Source: CAJCIW01 sp963833965 (GTDB lineage: Bacteria; Chlamydiota; Chlamydiia; Chlamydiales; Rhabdochlamydiaceae). Taken from it: a DNA stretch of 64,000 nucleotides. The notes under the pieces are model-generated. The model ran no database searches. It had not been told where the DNA came from and saw nothing but the letters and a program-made list of their open reading frames with translations. The stretch spans positions 186,001-250,000 of the forward strand of contig CAWHZZ010000003.1 of assembly GCA_963833965.1 (NCBI GenBank), written 5' to 3'. Of this stretch, positions 8,130 to 16,834 are shown one piece after another (within the stretch, counting starts at the first letter, position 1; every line of letters starts with the position of its first letter). Both the position numbers and the translations under genes were made by a program.

Positions 8130-9410
8130 TTATTCCCACCGCTTTTCGACAATCTCAGCGAGATGCGGAGTGAAATCGCGCTTCGTAAAAACCTCATCGA
8201 TGAATTTGTTCCAATTCTCTTTTAAGGTAAGATCTTCATCCAGGGCTTTGATCCATTGGGCCATTCCATTTTCTAGAGCAATGACATTGACGACAGAGCC
8301 TGGTTCGGCTGCGCCAAAAAATGCCATCGAAAGAAGCTCTTGGAAACGAGGATCGAATTGAGAGGCGAGATGGATCATCGCTTGTGCAGACTCATGTTTA
8401 TGCAATCTTGTGTCATAAACAATTGTCTTGCGATAGGCCATGAACTGGAAAGGGGAGAGGTCCCCCGTTGCTAAGGCTTCATCTTCGGAAGCCCGCAGCA
8501 AGACATCCATTTTCGTTTGCGAGAGCGGTGGGTAGAAGACGAGAGTGCAGGTTCTTAACCCGTCGGAATTCACATTAATAGTGTTCGTCTTACATTGTGT
8601 AGAGTCGGAAAACTCAACGATTTTTAATTTCCCAAAACCATTCTCCAGTAACGCTTGCTCGATGTTGTCCATGAGCTCTGAAGGTCTTTTTTGGGTGCTG
8701 CAAATCACCAAGTTTCCTTTTTTGGCGATGAGTAGCGCGTTGATAAAGCAAAAGAACACATCCGGCTGATTATAATATCCCATATACAATTTGCTGGATT
8801 GGATGAAGGTTTCAATGGCATTGGGAGAAAAGTCATTGCCTAAGATCGCCTTGCTTAAAGCTGAGTCGACATTCTCCAAATGCAAAAGGCGTATTTTTGC
8901 CGGGTCCTGGTTGCGGGGAGGCGCCATCCCAGCCCACTGATCGGGGAGAATAACCCCATTTTCTCCCTGAGCGAGATCTAGACCAAGGGTGTATGTCGGG
9001 CCACTGACAGTTCCTAACTTCGGCGCACCCACGCTGTTTTCGCGCAGCTTGATTACGTCGTCGTTTCGCTTTAAGATCTCCTCTGGCAATAATGAATCGT
9101 TATAGGTGGGGAAAACAATGATTTTCTTAAATGTTGAGATCGCTTCCAAAACAGTGGATTCTTCTGTGATTTGCCATTGCTCTTGTTGTTGAATTTCTGA
9201 GACATCGACGTACTCTACCTCTGCAAATACATCGGAAAACGACGAATCGGGTCTCAAGACTGAAAAGACCACCTTTGCATGAGGCATCAGTTTTTGTACG
9301 CGAAGTGCGATTTCATGGCCGCCATAAATATCTCCTCTTCCATCAATTTGCAATGCGCACACTAAAATAGAACCTTGAAAATCATTTGATCTGGGAATGA
9401 CTTTGTGCAT
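8130..9410 (-). CDS. Hypothetical protein, possible GT-B-like fold
   Basis: 426 residues, cytosolic by sequence (no signal, no membrane span). The N-terminus (ILVCALQIDGRGDIYGGHEIA) resembles the first Rossmann-like strand-loop-helix of GT-B glycosyltransferases. A late segment (VLLRASEDEALATGDLSPFQFMAYRKTIVYD) resembles the donor-binding region, where an acidic residue and a GD(L/Q)S turn precede a helix. This is a weak structural guess and no family signature is complete. It stands alone between a palindromic element and the zeta-like gene. It may be a chlamydia-specific protein or effector. Confidence 0.45.
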   Translation of the reverse strand: MHKVIPRSNDFQGSILVCALQIDGRGDIYGGHEIALRVQKLMPHAKVVFSVLRPDSSFSDVFAEVEYVDVSEIQQQEQWQITEESTVLEAISTFKKIIVFPTYNDSLLPEEILKRNDDVIKLRENSVGAPKLGTVSGPTYTLGLDLAQGENGVILPDQWAGMAPPRNQDPAKIRLLHLENVDSALSKAILGNDFSPNAIETFIQSSKLYMGYYNQPDVFFCFINALLIAKKGNLVICSTQKRPSELMDNIEQALLENGFGKLKIVEFSDSTQCKTNTINVNSDGLRTCTLVFYPPLSQTKMDVLLRASEDEALATGDLSPFQFMAYRKTIVYDTRLHKHESAQAMIHLASQFDPRFQELLSMAFFGAAEPGSVVNVIALENGMAQWIKALDEDLTLKENWNKFIDEVFTKRDFTPHLAEIVEKRWE

Positions 9411-9525
9411 AAATAAATCCGGGTTGTTGTTTTGGCAGAAATATTAAATCTTTTCCGGATTTAATCAATTAAAAATCTCCTAGAGGATTTGTTGTCACTA
9501 TGCTAACTTCTAGATTTGTAACTTT

Positions 9526-10130
9526 TTGATCGGCTTTCGACGCTTGAGCAAGAAAATTCTTATGATAGCCGGCCCCAATGGAGCTGGCAAAACAACGATG
9601 ACAATGGAACTGATTACTGATGGAACCATGCTCTATGAGTTCCTCAACGCTGACGAAATTGCAAAAGGCCTTGCACCATTGCACCCCGAAAGCATGGCAT
9701 TAACCGCGAGCAAGTTGATGATTAGACGGCTAAAAGAACTCCTAGACTCAGATAAAAGTTTTGCATTTGAGACAACAGCTTCTGGCACGAATTATTTAAA
9801 ACATTTAAAATTGGCGAAATCGAAAGGTTTGTGATTAGCCTGACCTACTTATGGCTTCAAAGTCCTGAAGAGGCTACAAGAAGAGTGGCTCAAAGAGTCA
9901 TTCAGGGTGGTCACAACATTTCTAAAGAGACCATTATAAGACGTTATTATGCTGGTATTAAAAATCTTTTAAATCATTATTTACCTATTGCAGACAAAGC
10001 TTTTATCTTAGACAATTCTTCTGAAAAATCCAATAAACGGATAATCGCAAAAAAAACCTTAAATGGAATGTTGGATATCCTGGATAAATCTATTTGGAAT
10101 AAAATTGAAAAAGTTGCTTATGAAAGATGA
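9526..10130 (+). pseudogene. Zeta-toxin-like P-loop kinase (COG4185 type), frameshifted
   Basis: The first half (from TTG at 9526, or the in-frame TTG at 9544) encodes the Walker A motif MIAGPNGAGKTT, then FLNADEIAKGL and FAFETTASG, all typical of COG4185 zeta-like kinases. It stops at 9834. The second half, one frame over from 9831, continues with YLWLQSPEEATRRVAQRVI and GGHNISKETIIRRYYAG, the expected C-terminal half. One missing T at the GGTTTGTG near 9828-9832 would restore about 201 continuous codons (KSKGFVISLTYLW). Zeta toxins phosphorylate UDP-sugars; COG4185 members are often untested. The gene is either a real pseudogene or a base-calling error. Confidence 0.75.
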
Positions 10131-10341
10131 TTTTAGTGAAAAGATCTTAGAAGCTCATGCGAGAAGTTTTCAAAGGGCATTCGAAGTTGCTGTCCGCACA
10201 GGTACTGCACTTGTTTATTCTAGAAATGGAAAAATCGTAGAGATCAAGCCTCCTTATCGCTATGAACTCGTGCCTATAAAACCGTCGAAGAAAAAAAAGC
10301 CAATCACAAGGCGGCGGAAAAAATCGACAGAAAGAAAATAA
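10120..10341 (+). CDS. Small basic protein, partner of the zeta-like gene (possible antitoxin)
   Basis: 73 residues starting at the ATG at 10120, which overlaps the end of the zeta-like frame by 11 bases. The N-terminus (MKDDFSEKILEAHARSFQ) is helical, the middle (TGTALVYSRNGKIVEIKP) looks like a small beta hairpin, and the C-terminus is very basic (KKKKPITRRRKKSTERK). Small proteins of this kind often follow COG4185 kinases, so a partner role is inferred; no antitoxin family signature is visible. The basic tail suggests nucleic-acid binding. Confidence 0.6.
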   Translation: MKDDFSEKILEAHARSFQRAFEVAVRTGTALVYSRNGKIVEIKPPYRYELVPIKPSKKKKPITRRRKKSTERK

Positions 10342-10370
10342 GGAAGGAAATTGCTACGGGATCGGGCTTG

Positions 10371-10502
10371 CTAGTGCTCCATGTCGATCCAAAGCCAATC
10401 AAATCCGCACGAGGAGAGCATTTCGGAAACGCTTGATAGGCCCAGCGTGACAATCAGGCCGTGCAGAGGGATCCCTGCATTCATTTTTTCTTTGAAGTTC
10501 AT
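10371..10502 (-). pseudogene. N-terminal remnant of HpcH/HpaI-family aldolase
   Basis: A 43-codon frame from ATG 10502 to TAG 10371 reads MNFKEKMNAGIPLHGLIVTL... and ends SSCGFDWLWIDMEH. The last block is the conserved GFDWLxIDxEH motif that carries the active-site region of HpcH/HpaI (2-keto-3-deoxy sugar acid) aldolases, normally followed by about 200 more residues. Nothing downstream on this strand continues the family; the zeta partner gene occupies it. This is therefore a truncated gene relic. Confidence 0.7.
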
Positions 10503-10657
10503 GCTGGCTCCTTGTATTATTTCTAGGCTAAATTAACGGAAATTAAAAATCTTTATTTTTATGAAGCTGTTAGGAGTTCGACTTCAGTCAAAAGGGGCTC
10601 GTATCTAATGGCGGGCGATAAAGGCTATCCGAGAGAAGTCGATTACCGCCCTTCCGG

Positions 10658-10810
10658 CTATTTTGCGTATTTTTCTGGGCTTTTCTTAAATGTGTCCATG
10701 CACTGCTGGCAGCAAAAACTGTACTGCTTATTGTGATGGGTCATTTTATGTTTGGAGTGGCCTGGGTCCATAGACATGCCGCAAACGGGGTCTTTGTGTT
10801 TTTTTTCCAT
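10658..10810 (-). CDS. YHS-domain small metal-binding protein
   Basis: 50 residues from ATG 10810 to TAG 10658. It has the full YHS signature: DPVCGMSM near the N-terminus, then YSFCCQQCMDTFKKSPEKYA. Cysteines at 10, 33, 34 and 37 plus several histidines (MTHHNK) suggest heavy-metal binding, as in the YHS domains of copper/silver ATPases and stand-alone metallochaperone-like proteins. A GAGG ribosome site lies six bases upstream. No metal transporter gene is adjacent in this window. Confidence 0.8.
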   Translation of the reverse strand: MEKKHKDPVCGMSMDPGHSKHKMTHHNKQYSFCCQQCMDTFKKSPEKYAK

Positions 10811-10850
10811 ATTTAACCTCATTGAGCCAGCTCAAAAGAGAGCTGTTTTT

Positions 10851-10996
10851 TTTAGAGTGTGTCGTTGAAAATTTATTGTTGCTTTTTGCGCTTTTTTCCG
10901 CATTTTGTTAATCAACTATGTCCTGCGGAATAATTTCAAAAACTGCGAAAATTGCATCAAAAATCAACTAATAAATTTTCAACGACACACTCTTAG
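10851..10996. mobile_element. TTA-flanked MITE-like element, copy 2, with TATGTCCTKCG core
   Basis: A perfect 24-bp terminal inverted repeat (10854-10877 and 10970-10993, AGAGTGTGTCGTTG...) is flanked by direct TTA on both sides. Inside, the loop carries TATGTCCTGCG (10917-10927) and the right arm carries CATCAAAAATCAA. Both are shared with copies at 31738, 52984 and 61711. Non-coding. Confidence 0.75.
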
Positions 10997-11122
10997 AAAT
11001 CGCAAATGGGAAAAATTTTGTAAATGGTTTTTTCTTTAGTACCAGAGCGAATAATTTTGTTGTTTATAATTTTGAATTAATTTATTCATCAGTCTTATGT
11101 AGAACTTCAAAACTGGTGGAGT

Positions 11123-11278
11123 ATGTTAGGAACAATTCTGATTATTATTTTGATTCTGTTGCTGATCGGTGCAATTCCAGCCTGGCCATACAGCAGAGGA
11201 TGGGGATACGGTCCCACTGGTGGGCTCGGTCTTATATTAATCATCATTATCATTTTGATTTTGTTAGGAAAAATATAA
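11123..11278 (+). CDS. DUF3309-family tiny membrane protein
   Basis: 51 residues from ATG 11123. It matches the DUF3309 pattern almost throughout: MLGTILIIILILLLIGAIP, then WPYSRGWGYGPTGGLG, then a second hydrophobic stretch ending in LLGKI. Two transmembrane helices flank a conserved Trp/Tyr/Gly turn. Function is unknown; in other bacteria the family is often stress associated. A TATAAT-like box at 11065-11070 and a GGTGGAG ribosome site are upstream. The next gene starts nine bases after its stop. A longer open frame that begins at 11116 in another frame is an artefact. Confidence 0.85.
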   Translation: MLGTILIIILILLLIGAIPAWPYSRGWGYGPTGGLGLILIIIIILILLGKI

Positions 11279-11286
11279 GGAAAGAG

Positions 11287-11493
11287 ATGAATCTATTTCG
11301 TTTGATAGGGATAGCTGCATTTGTTGTGGGCGCCATTTTATTTGTCGTTGGGATTAGGGCAACGCAGAAGACCGGTGAAGAAATTGTCGAGAAGGTCAGC
11401 GGGCGCTATACCGAAACGACGACTTGGTACATCATTGGCGGAGTCGTCCTGATCATTTTAGGCGGCGGCCTCACGATGATGCGGCGTCGTTAA
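11287..11493 (+). CDS. DUF3185-family two-helix membrane protein
   Basis: 68 residues from ATG 11287, preceded by AGGAAAG. The layout is helix 1 (LIGIAAFVVGAILFVVGI), a short polar loop (RATQKTGEEIVEKVSGRYTETTT) and helix 2 (WYIIGGVVLIILGGGL) ending in RRR, which matches DUF3185. It forms an operon with the DUF3309 gene. Its end overlaps the convergent flavin monooxygenase by 23 bases. Function unknown; a small inner-membrane stress protein is the usual guess. Confidence 0.75.
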   Translation: MNLFRLIGIAAFVVGAILFVVGIRATQKTGEEIVEKVSGRYTETTTWYIIGGVVLIILGGGLTMMRRR

Positions 11494-12949
11494 CCTGTTT
11501 GATGAGCCCGAGCGCCAGCTTGGGTTTGCTCCAAAGTCCCGAGAGCCGATAGGAGGCGACGGTAAATGGGCCGTCGAGAAGCTGCTTGTGCAGAATGGGA
11601 TCATTTTGCTTCAGGGCTGCTAGATCGGGAGCGACATTAATTTGCCGGGCGATGTCTTCGCAGAGTCCAACATAATCGCCGTGAGGAAATTGGGGCCTTG
11701 GGAACATGTCGCGGATTTTTTGCTCCTCGGCGATTCCCGCCTGGATCTCTTCCTCCGTCGGGCGAGGTGTTTTTCCGCTAAAGGTCATGCAGGCGTATCT
11801 GGCCTGCAATTCCATCACTCCAAGAAAAGGCCCACGGTACATCCCGACAAAAGCAAGGCCGTAATGATCTTTAGGGAAAACGGTCTTATGCAGAAGCAGG
11901 GGGAGGAATTTATCATCAGGGAGATAGCCGATGGAATTTAAAACTTCATGGTCAAGAAAAGGGAGATCGGGTTTATAGCCTGTGCAAAGAATCACCTCGT
12001 CGGCTTTGATGCTATTTAGATTTCGAAGAACCGGTCCATCCGCTGTGAACATTTCGATTCCACCAGTGATGAATTCGATCCGTTTGTTTTTCACATTTTC
12101 GACGTAGGTGTCGGAAATGGCAACGTAGGGAGGGTCTTTAGGGTCTGACGTGACTTTCAGTTCTGGGATTTGTTGTTGTTCTTTGCAGATGTCCGCGAAC
12201 CAGCCGTTCTTTCTTTGATTCAGCTGCTCTAGCGGTACCCCGAGGTTCTGCAAATGGCCCGCGCGGCTGTAGTACATGAGATCGCCCGGTAGCTTCTTAT
12301 CTGAATTTTTCGCCTTCAAATACTTCGGCAGCACCCACATCGAGTTCGAGGCAATATGGACGGTTCTTTTTGCTGCCGCCGAGACTTCTGCGGCGATTTC
12401 GCAGCCGCTGAATGCATTGCCGATGACGACCACTTCTTTTCCTCGGAAGCCTTCTGGGTTTTTATACTCTTTTGCGTGGGTGATGCGCCCTTTGAAATTC
12501 TCCATTCCTGCGAATTGCGGAAGAACGGGCTTTGAAAAAAATCCGCTGGCGACGACGACGAAATCAAAGAGGCGCTCTTCTTTCTTCTCACCCTCCTGCC
12601 ACTGCACTTTCCACTGATTGCCGAACTTGAAGACTTTTTCGACGTTTGCGTTCAAGTGCATGTATTTCTGAAGATCAAACTCCTTCATGTAATCGTTGAG
12701 GTAGGCAAACATCTCTTGCTGTTTGGGAAAATCGTCGACCGGCTGCTTCCACGCAAAATCGGAGAACATGCATGTGTAATGGGAGATGTTCGTGCGCATG
12801 CTGTCCCACGTCAATCCCTGGGCAGGCGCCCAAACTCCTCCGATGGAAGAGCGCTTCTCAAAAATGACCGGCTCGATGCCGCATCCCTTAGCTATTTTCG
12901 CTGTCACGCAGCCTGAAAAGCCGGCCCCAATGATCGCCATCGTTCCCAT
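11471..12949 (-). CDS. Flavin-containing monooxygenase (FMO/BVMO-like)
   Basis: 492 residues. The FAD motif GAGFSG is at residues 8-13 and the NADPH motif VVVIGNAFSGCEIA lies in the middle. Between them, FKGRITHAKEY matches the FMO-identifying FxGxxxHxxxY motif, and ILCTGYKPDLPFL is the C-terminal ATGY-like block. These enzymes use NADPH and O2 to oxygenate soft nucleophiles or ketones; the substrate here is unknown. It stands alone, divergent from the cyclase operon, and may be horizontally acquired since such enzymes are rare in Chlamydiaceae. Confidence 0.85.
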   Translation of the reverse strand: MGTMAIIGAGFSGCVTAKIAKGCGIEPVIFEKRSSIGGVWAPAQGLTWDSMRTNISHYTCMFSDFAWKQPVDDFPKQQEMFAYLNDYMKEFDLQKYMHLNANVEKVFKFGNQWKVQWQEGEKKEERLFDFVVVASGFFSKPVLPQFAGMENFKGRITHAKEYKNPEGFRGKEVVVIGNAFSGCEIAAEVSAAAKRTVHIASNSMWVLPKYLKAKNSDKKLPGDLMYYSRAGHLQNLGVPLEQLNQRKNGWFADICKEQQQIPELKVTSDPKDPPYVAISDTYVENVKNKRIEFITGGIEMFTADGPVLRNLNSIKADEVILCTGYKPDLPFLDHEVLNSIGYLPDDKFLPLLLHKTVFPKDHYGLAFVGMYRGPFLGVMELQARYACMTFSGKTPRPTEEEIQAGIAEEQKIRDMFPRPQFPHGDYVGLCEDIARQINVAPDLAALKQNDPILHKQLLDGPFTVASYRLSGLWSKPKLALGLIKQVNDAASS

Positions 12950-13050
12950 ATGCCATACCTCGAGTATAAGAGGGAAAGAGCATACTCGGCATCGAGAATT
13001 TCATCAAGTTTCTCTGTAAAAAATATCGAGTCTCGTTTACTCAAGGGGTT

Positions 13051-15156
13051 ATGAGGCGCCTTTTTCTTCAATTCAAGAACCGCACGAATTCCTTCAAAGT
13101 CACAGTCCTGACGCTGTTTCTTTCCCTATTTGGCGTTTCCTACATTTGCCTCATTTCTTTCGTCTATTCCCGCGATTATAAAATGGTGATGCAGTATTCG
13201 AAAAATGCCGCGGAGCAGCTCGTTGCCGTTATCCTCGAGAAATTCACTGAGATCGCCCTGAATTCAGAGCGCGTCGCGACGGTCACATCGGGATTTGCCC
13301 CAGAGCTCGGGGAAATTTCGATCAACAACAAAGCCTTGACCGCCTTCATGCTCAACGTGCTCAAATACAATCATAACTTCTCCAACTTTTATATCGGTTT
13401 GCCAAACGGCAGCTATTTTGGAGCGCTCAATCCGTTGTTTAGCCCGCAGAAAAGCTATTTAACGGATCCCGCGAAACCCCTGCCCGCAGGAATCAAGTAC
13501 GCGATGAGAATGTTTGACAATGAGCAAACCCCTGCGATGGACCATTGGTATTATTTGAATGAGAAATTCGAAGTGATCGGACAAGAGGTCAGGCCGCTGA
13601 CCGGGCACGATTCACGCTCGCGGCCTTGGTATCAGGGAGCGGTCAAAACAAAGGGTCTTTATTGGACGGGCTTTTACACATTCGAGTCAACCCCTGAGCG
13701 GGGAATTTCCGTCTCTAATCCTATGTATGATTCTCAAGGAAATCTTCTAGGAGTCGTCGCTGCGGATTTAACATTCACGTTTTTTTCTAAATTTTTAGTC
13801 GCCCAAAAGATTGGACAAACCGGAAAGGCATTCGTTTTAGAAGGGGATGGTAAAATCATCGCTCCCGAGACCTCGGAATCCAATGATGGGTCTGGTATCA
13901 CAAATGCGCTTGTGAACTCGATTTACCAACTTTCAAAATCCAATCCAGATCGACCCGATTATATCGTTAAGAACAATGGAGTCGAGTATCTCGCTTATAT
14001 CACAAAATTGCCGGTCATTTTTAACAGCGACTGGTTGATCGTCACTGTTGCTCCTCTCAAAGAGTTTTTGGGTTCAATGATTTTGCTGCAGCAGCAGATC
14101 CTGTTGCTGATCGTGGCCATTCTCATTCTCTCGACATTTGTGATCATCTATTTTGCCAAACGGATCTCCAGCCCCATTGTGACTCTAGCTCAAGAGGTCA
14201 ATAAAATCAGCCAGCTGAAACTCGACAGCGATGTTCGAGTGAAGTCCAACATTAAAGAAATTTTCCTCATCGATGCTTCCATCGCTTCGATGCGCCGCGT
14301 CGTCCGCTCTTTTTCTCGCTATGTGCCCAAGGAGATTGTGAAGGATCTTTTTCAGCGCAATGAAGAAATTGCCCTTGGCGGAAAAAAGAAAAAAATCACG
14401 ATTTTTTTCTCCGATGTCGGGGATTTTACCAGCATCGCCGAAACGCATCCGATCGAAGTCCTGATTCCTCTGCTCACCGAGTATTTCGATAAAATGACCG
14501 GGGTGATTTTGAGTTCTCACGGCACGATCGATAAGTTTTTAGGAGATGGGATCATGGCATTCTGGGGAGCGCCGATCGAATTTGCAGATCACGCTGAAAG
14601 GGCGTGCACAGCAGCGCTGCAATGTAAGGGCATGGTGAAAACAATGAATCAAAAGCGAACCCTCGAGGGCAAGCCTGAATTTCTTACGCGTTTCGGGATC
14701 AACACGGGCATCGTGATCGTTGGCAATATTGGAACCGAAGATCGGATGAACTACACGGTGATCGGCGATGCGGTCAATATCACTTCGCGCCTTCAGGAGG
14801 TCGACAAAGTCTATCAAACTTCAATCATCATCAGCCAAGATACTTATTCAGAATTGGGAGATAAGTTTCTTGTTCGGCCTTTGGACTTTGTCGCCGTTAA
14901 AGGAAAAAAAGAGAAGATCAGGATTTATGAGCTTTTGGGCAAGAAGGGGAGCGAAGAGGAAATCCGTCCAATGCCCGAAGCGGAAGAGTTGTGCAAAAGC
15001 TTTTCAGAAGCTTATCAGGTCTTTGAACAAAAGGATTATAAAAAAGCTCAAGCGATGTTCGAGGCTATCCGCCAAAAATTCCCCGAGGATTATCCCACAC
15101 AGCTCTATTTGCAGCGGATTTTAAATATTTTGCAATCAATGGATCTAAATATATGA
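13051..15156 (+). CDS. Cache-HAMP class III adenylate/guanylate cyclase
   Basis: 701 residues. TM1 is at about 17-40, a periplasmic dCache-type sensor at about 45-335 (with SRPWYQGAVKTKGLYWTGFY), TM2 at about 344-368, a HAMP-like linker and a class III cyclase domain at about 445-625. Catalytic features are visible: metal-binding Asp in FFSDVGDF (about 450) and in KFLGDG (about 495), substrate-selecting Lys and Thr (DKFLGDG, NYTVIG) as in bacterial adenylate cyclases, and transition-state Asn/Arg in GDAVNITSRLQ. It makes cAMP (probably) in response to an extracytoplasmic ligand. It overlaps the peptide transporter gene by ATGA, so the two are translated together. No cAMP receptor protein is in the window. 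Confidence 0.9.
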   Translation: MRRLFLQFKNRTNSFKVTVLTLFLSLFGVSYICLISFVYSRDYKMVMQYSKNAAEQLVAVILEKFTEIALNSERVATVTSGFAPELGEISINNKALTAFMLNVLKYNHNFSNFYIGLPNGSYFGALNPLFSPQKSYLTDPAKPLPAGIKYAMRMFDNEQTPAMDHWYYLNEKFEVIGQEVRPLTGHDSRSRPWYQGAVKTKGLYWTGFYTFESTPERGISVSNPMYDSQGNLLGVVAADLTFTFFSKFLVAQKIGQTGKAFVLEGDGKIIAPETSESNDGSGITNALVNSIYQLSKSNPDRPDYIVKNNGVEYLAYITKLPVIFNSDWLIVTVAPLKEFLGSMILLQQQILLLIVAILILSTFVIIYFAKRISSPIVTLAQEVNKISQLKLDSDVRVKSNIKEIFLIDASIASMRRVVRSFSRYVPKEIVKDLFQRNEEIALGGKKKKITIFFSDVGDFTSIAETHPIEVLIPLLTEYFDKMTGVILSSHGTIDKFLGDGIMAFWGAPIEFADHAERACTAALQCKGMVKTMNQKRTLEGKPEFLTRFGINTGIVIVGNIGTEDRMNYTVIGDAVNITSRLQEVDKVYQTSIIISQDTYSELGDKFLVRPLDFVAVKGKKEKIRIYELLGKKGSEEEIRPMPEAEELCKSFSEAYQVFEQKDYKKAQAMFEAIRQKFPEDYPTQLYLQRILNILQSMDLNI

Positions 15157-16622
15157 CACAAGAAAAACAGCCACGCGGTCTTTACTTGCTCTTCTTCACT
15201 GAATTATGGGAGCGTTTTGGCTTCTATACTCTGCAGACCATCATCATTCTCTACATGACAAAATCGCTGATGTTGGTTGATAAACAAGCTTATCTTCTCT
15301 ACGGCACCTTCAGCTCGATGCTTTACCTAACTCCAGTCATTGGCGGTTTCCTAGCCGACCGCTATTTGGGCTCACAGCGATCGATCATCATTGGAGGAGC
15401 GCTATTTGTCCTGGGTTATTTGTTAACGGCGCTGCCATCGGGCGACTGGCTTTTTGTGGGCTTGAGCGTCATTATCATCGCCAATGGCCTGTTTAAGCCC
15501 AATGTCTCAAGCATAGTTGGCGATCTTTACCGACCCGGCGATCCTCGCCGTGACGGGGGGTTCACGTTATTCTATATGGGGATCAATATCGGTTCGCTGA
15601 TCCCGCCGCTTATCACAGGAACGCTTGTCAAAAAGTACGGATGGCATAGCGGATTCTTGCTAGCGGCCCTCGGCATGGCCCTCGGGATAGTCACCTTTAT
15701 ATGTGGAAGATCGCGCTTGCGCTCTCTGGGCGGTCTGCCTTCGATGAGCCCTTTGCATAATCGCGGTCCTGCCCTGACCTTTTACACCCTTTTTTCCCTT
15801 GCGACGATCGGCTGTGTCGGCGCGCTTCTGTTTCTCTTTCGATTCCCTGCAGAGACCGACATCATCTTGGCCGTCGCATCGCTCTGCATCCTGATCGTCG
15901 TGATTTGTTTTTTGCTGAAAGAAAAGCAGGCGCAGCGCAACAAAATGATCGCCTGCTTAGTGCTGATTTTGATTTCCGTGGGATTCTGGGCGATCTATAA
16001 TCAGACTTTCACTTCCCTAATGCTCTATGCTGACCGCAATATGAATAAAGAGTTCCTAGGAATTACCATCGACGCAGAGTTCACGCAGTTCTTCAATCCC
16101 TTCTTTATCGTGCTCTTCAGCCCCATTTTAAGCCGGCTATGGATCCAGCTGCATAAGAAGAAGAGCAACCCCTCCACCCCTGCCAAATTTTCCTTCGGCG
16201 TGCTGTTCATGGCGCTCGGGTTCTTTTTCTTAGGCCTTGGAGGCGTTTATTTCAGCGAAAACGGCGAGACATCATCTTACTGGCTAATGGGAAGTTATTT
16301 GCTGCAGACAATCGGAGAACTGCTCCTCTCGCCGATCGGCCTTTCGATGATCACGACATTGAGCCCAAGGCACCTTGTCGGCATGATGATGGGGGTTTGG
16401 TTCTTGACGCAGGCGGCGGCCTTTGCGATTGGTGGAGGGCTTGCGACCATTGCCTCCGTTCCTGCGAATACAATCGCACCGCTGGCCCTAAAAATCTACG
16501 ACAAGGCGTTTTTCATTTATGGAGGGCTGTCGCTCGTGCTCGCCATTTTAAGCTTTTTCTTAATTCCTTACTTGAAAAGGCTCATTCATGGACCTGATCT
16601 GGTCAGAACGCCTAAAATGTAA
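15153..16622 (+). CDS. POT-family proton-coupled oligopeptide transporter
   Basis: 489 residues, about 12-14 membrane helices. The proton-coupling ExxER motif of POT/PTR proteins is present in helix 1 (E17, E20, R21 in FFTELWERFGFY). The family block GGFLADRYLG follows helix 2, and FYMGINIGSLIPPL lies near helix 5. It imports di- and tripeptides with protons across the inner membrane, a common nutrient route for intracellular bacteria. The start codon overlaps the cyclase stop by ATGA, which suggests peptide sensing or cAMP control of peptide uptake. Confidence 0.9.
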   Translation: MTQEKQPRGLYLLFFTELWERFGFYTLQTIIILYMTKSLMLVDKQAYLLYGTFSSMLYLTPVIGGFLADRYLGSQRSIIIGGALFVLGYLLTALPSGDWLFVGLSVIIIANGLFKPNVSSIVGDLYRPGDPRRDGGFTLFYMGINIGSLIPPLITGTLVKKYGWHSGFLLAALGMALGIVTFICGRSRLRSLGGLPSMSPLHNRGPALTFYTLFSLATIGCVGALLFLFRFPAETDIILAVASLCILIVVICFLLKEKQAQRNKMIACLVLILISVGFWAIYNQTFTSLMLYADRNMNKEFLGITIDAEFTQFFNPFFIVLFSPILSRLWIQLHKKKSNPSTPAKFSFGVLFMALGFFFLGLGGVYFSENGETSSYWLMGSYLLQTIGELLLSPIGLSMITTLSPRHLVGMMMGVWFLTQAAAFAIGGGLATIASVPANTIAPLALKIYDKAFFIYGGLSLVLAILSFFLIPYLKRLIHGPDLVRTPKM

Positions 16623-16666
16623 TGAGGTTATCCAAAATATTAAAAATTTTCAGGATGGCCTCTTAT

Positions 16667-16834
16667 GGTCCGTGACAAAAATTCTTGGAGCAATTTCGAC
16701 GTCAAAGCCGCTGAAATCGACGATCGCAAGTTGATTCGTATTGCATTAATACGGATCAACTTGCGAAGCCTGCGGTCGTCGATTTGAGCGAGCTTTCACG
16801 CTCGAAATTGTATCAAGAATTTTTGTTACGGACC
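16667..16834. repeat. 168-bp palindromic element overlapping a gene end
   Basis: The arms begin GGTCCGT(G/A)ACAAAAATTCTTG and pair over nearly the full length, with an AT-rich centre near 16740-16752. CGCAAGTTGAT at 16725-16735 is shared with the loop of the element at 7907-8083. The right arm carries the last codons and stop of the membrane protein encoded on the minus strand to 16813. Confidence 0.7.

Noticed and set aside
11116..11493. Single 125-residue protein covering the DUF3309/DUF3185 region
   Set aside because: The first half is out of frame with DUF3309; two separate small genes with their own ribosome sites fit better.
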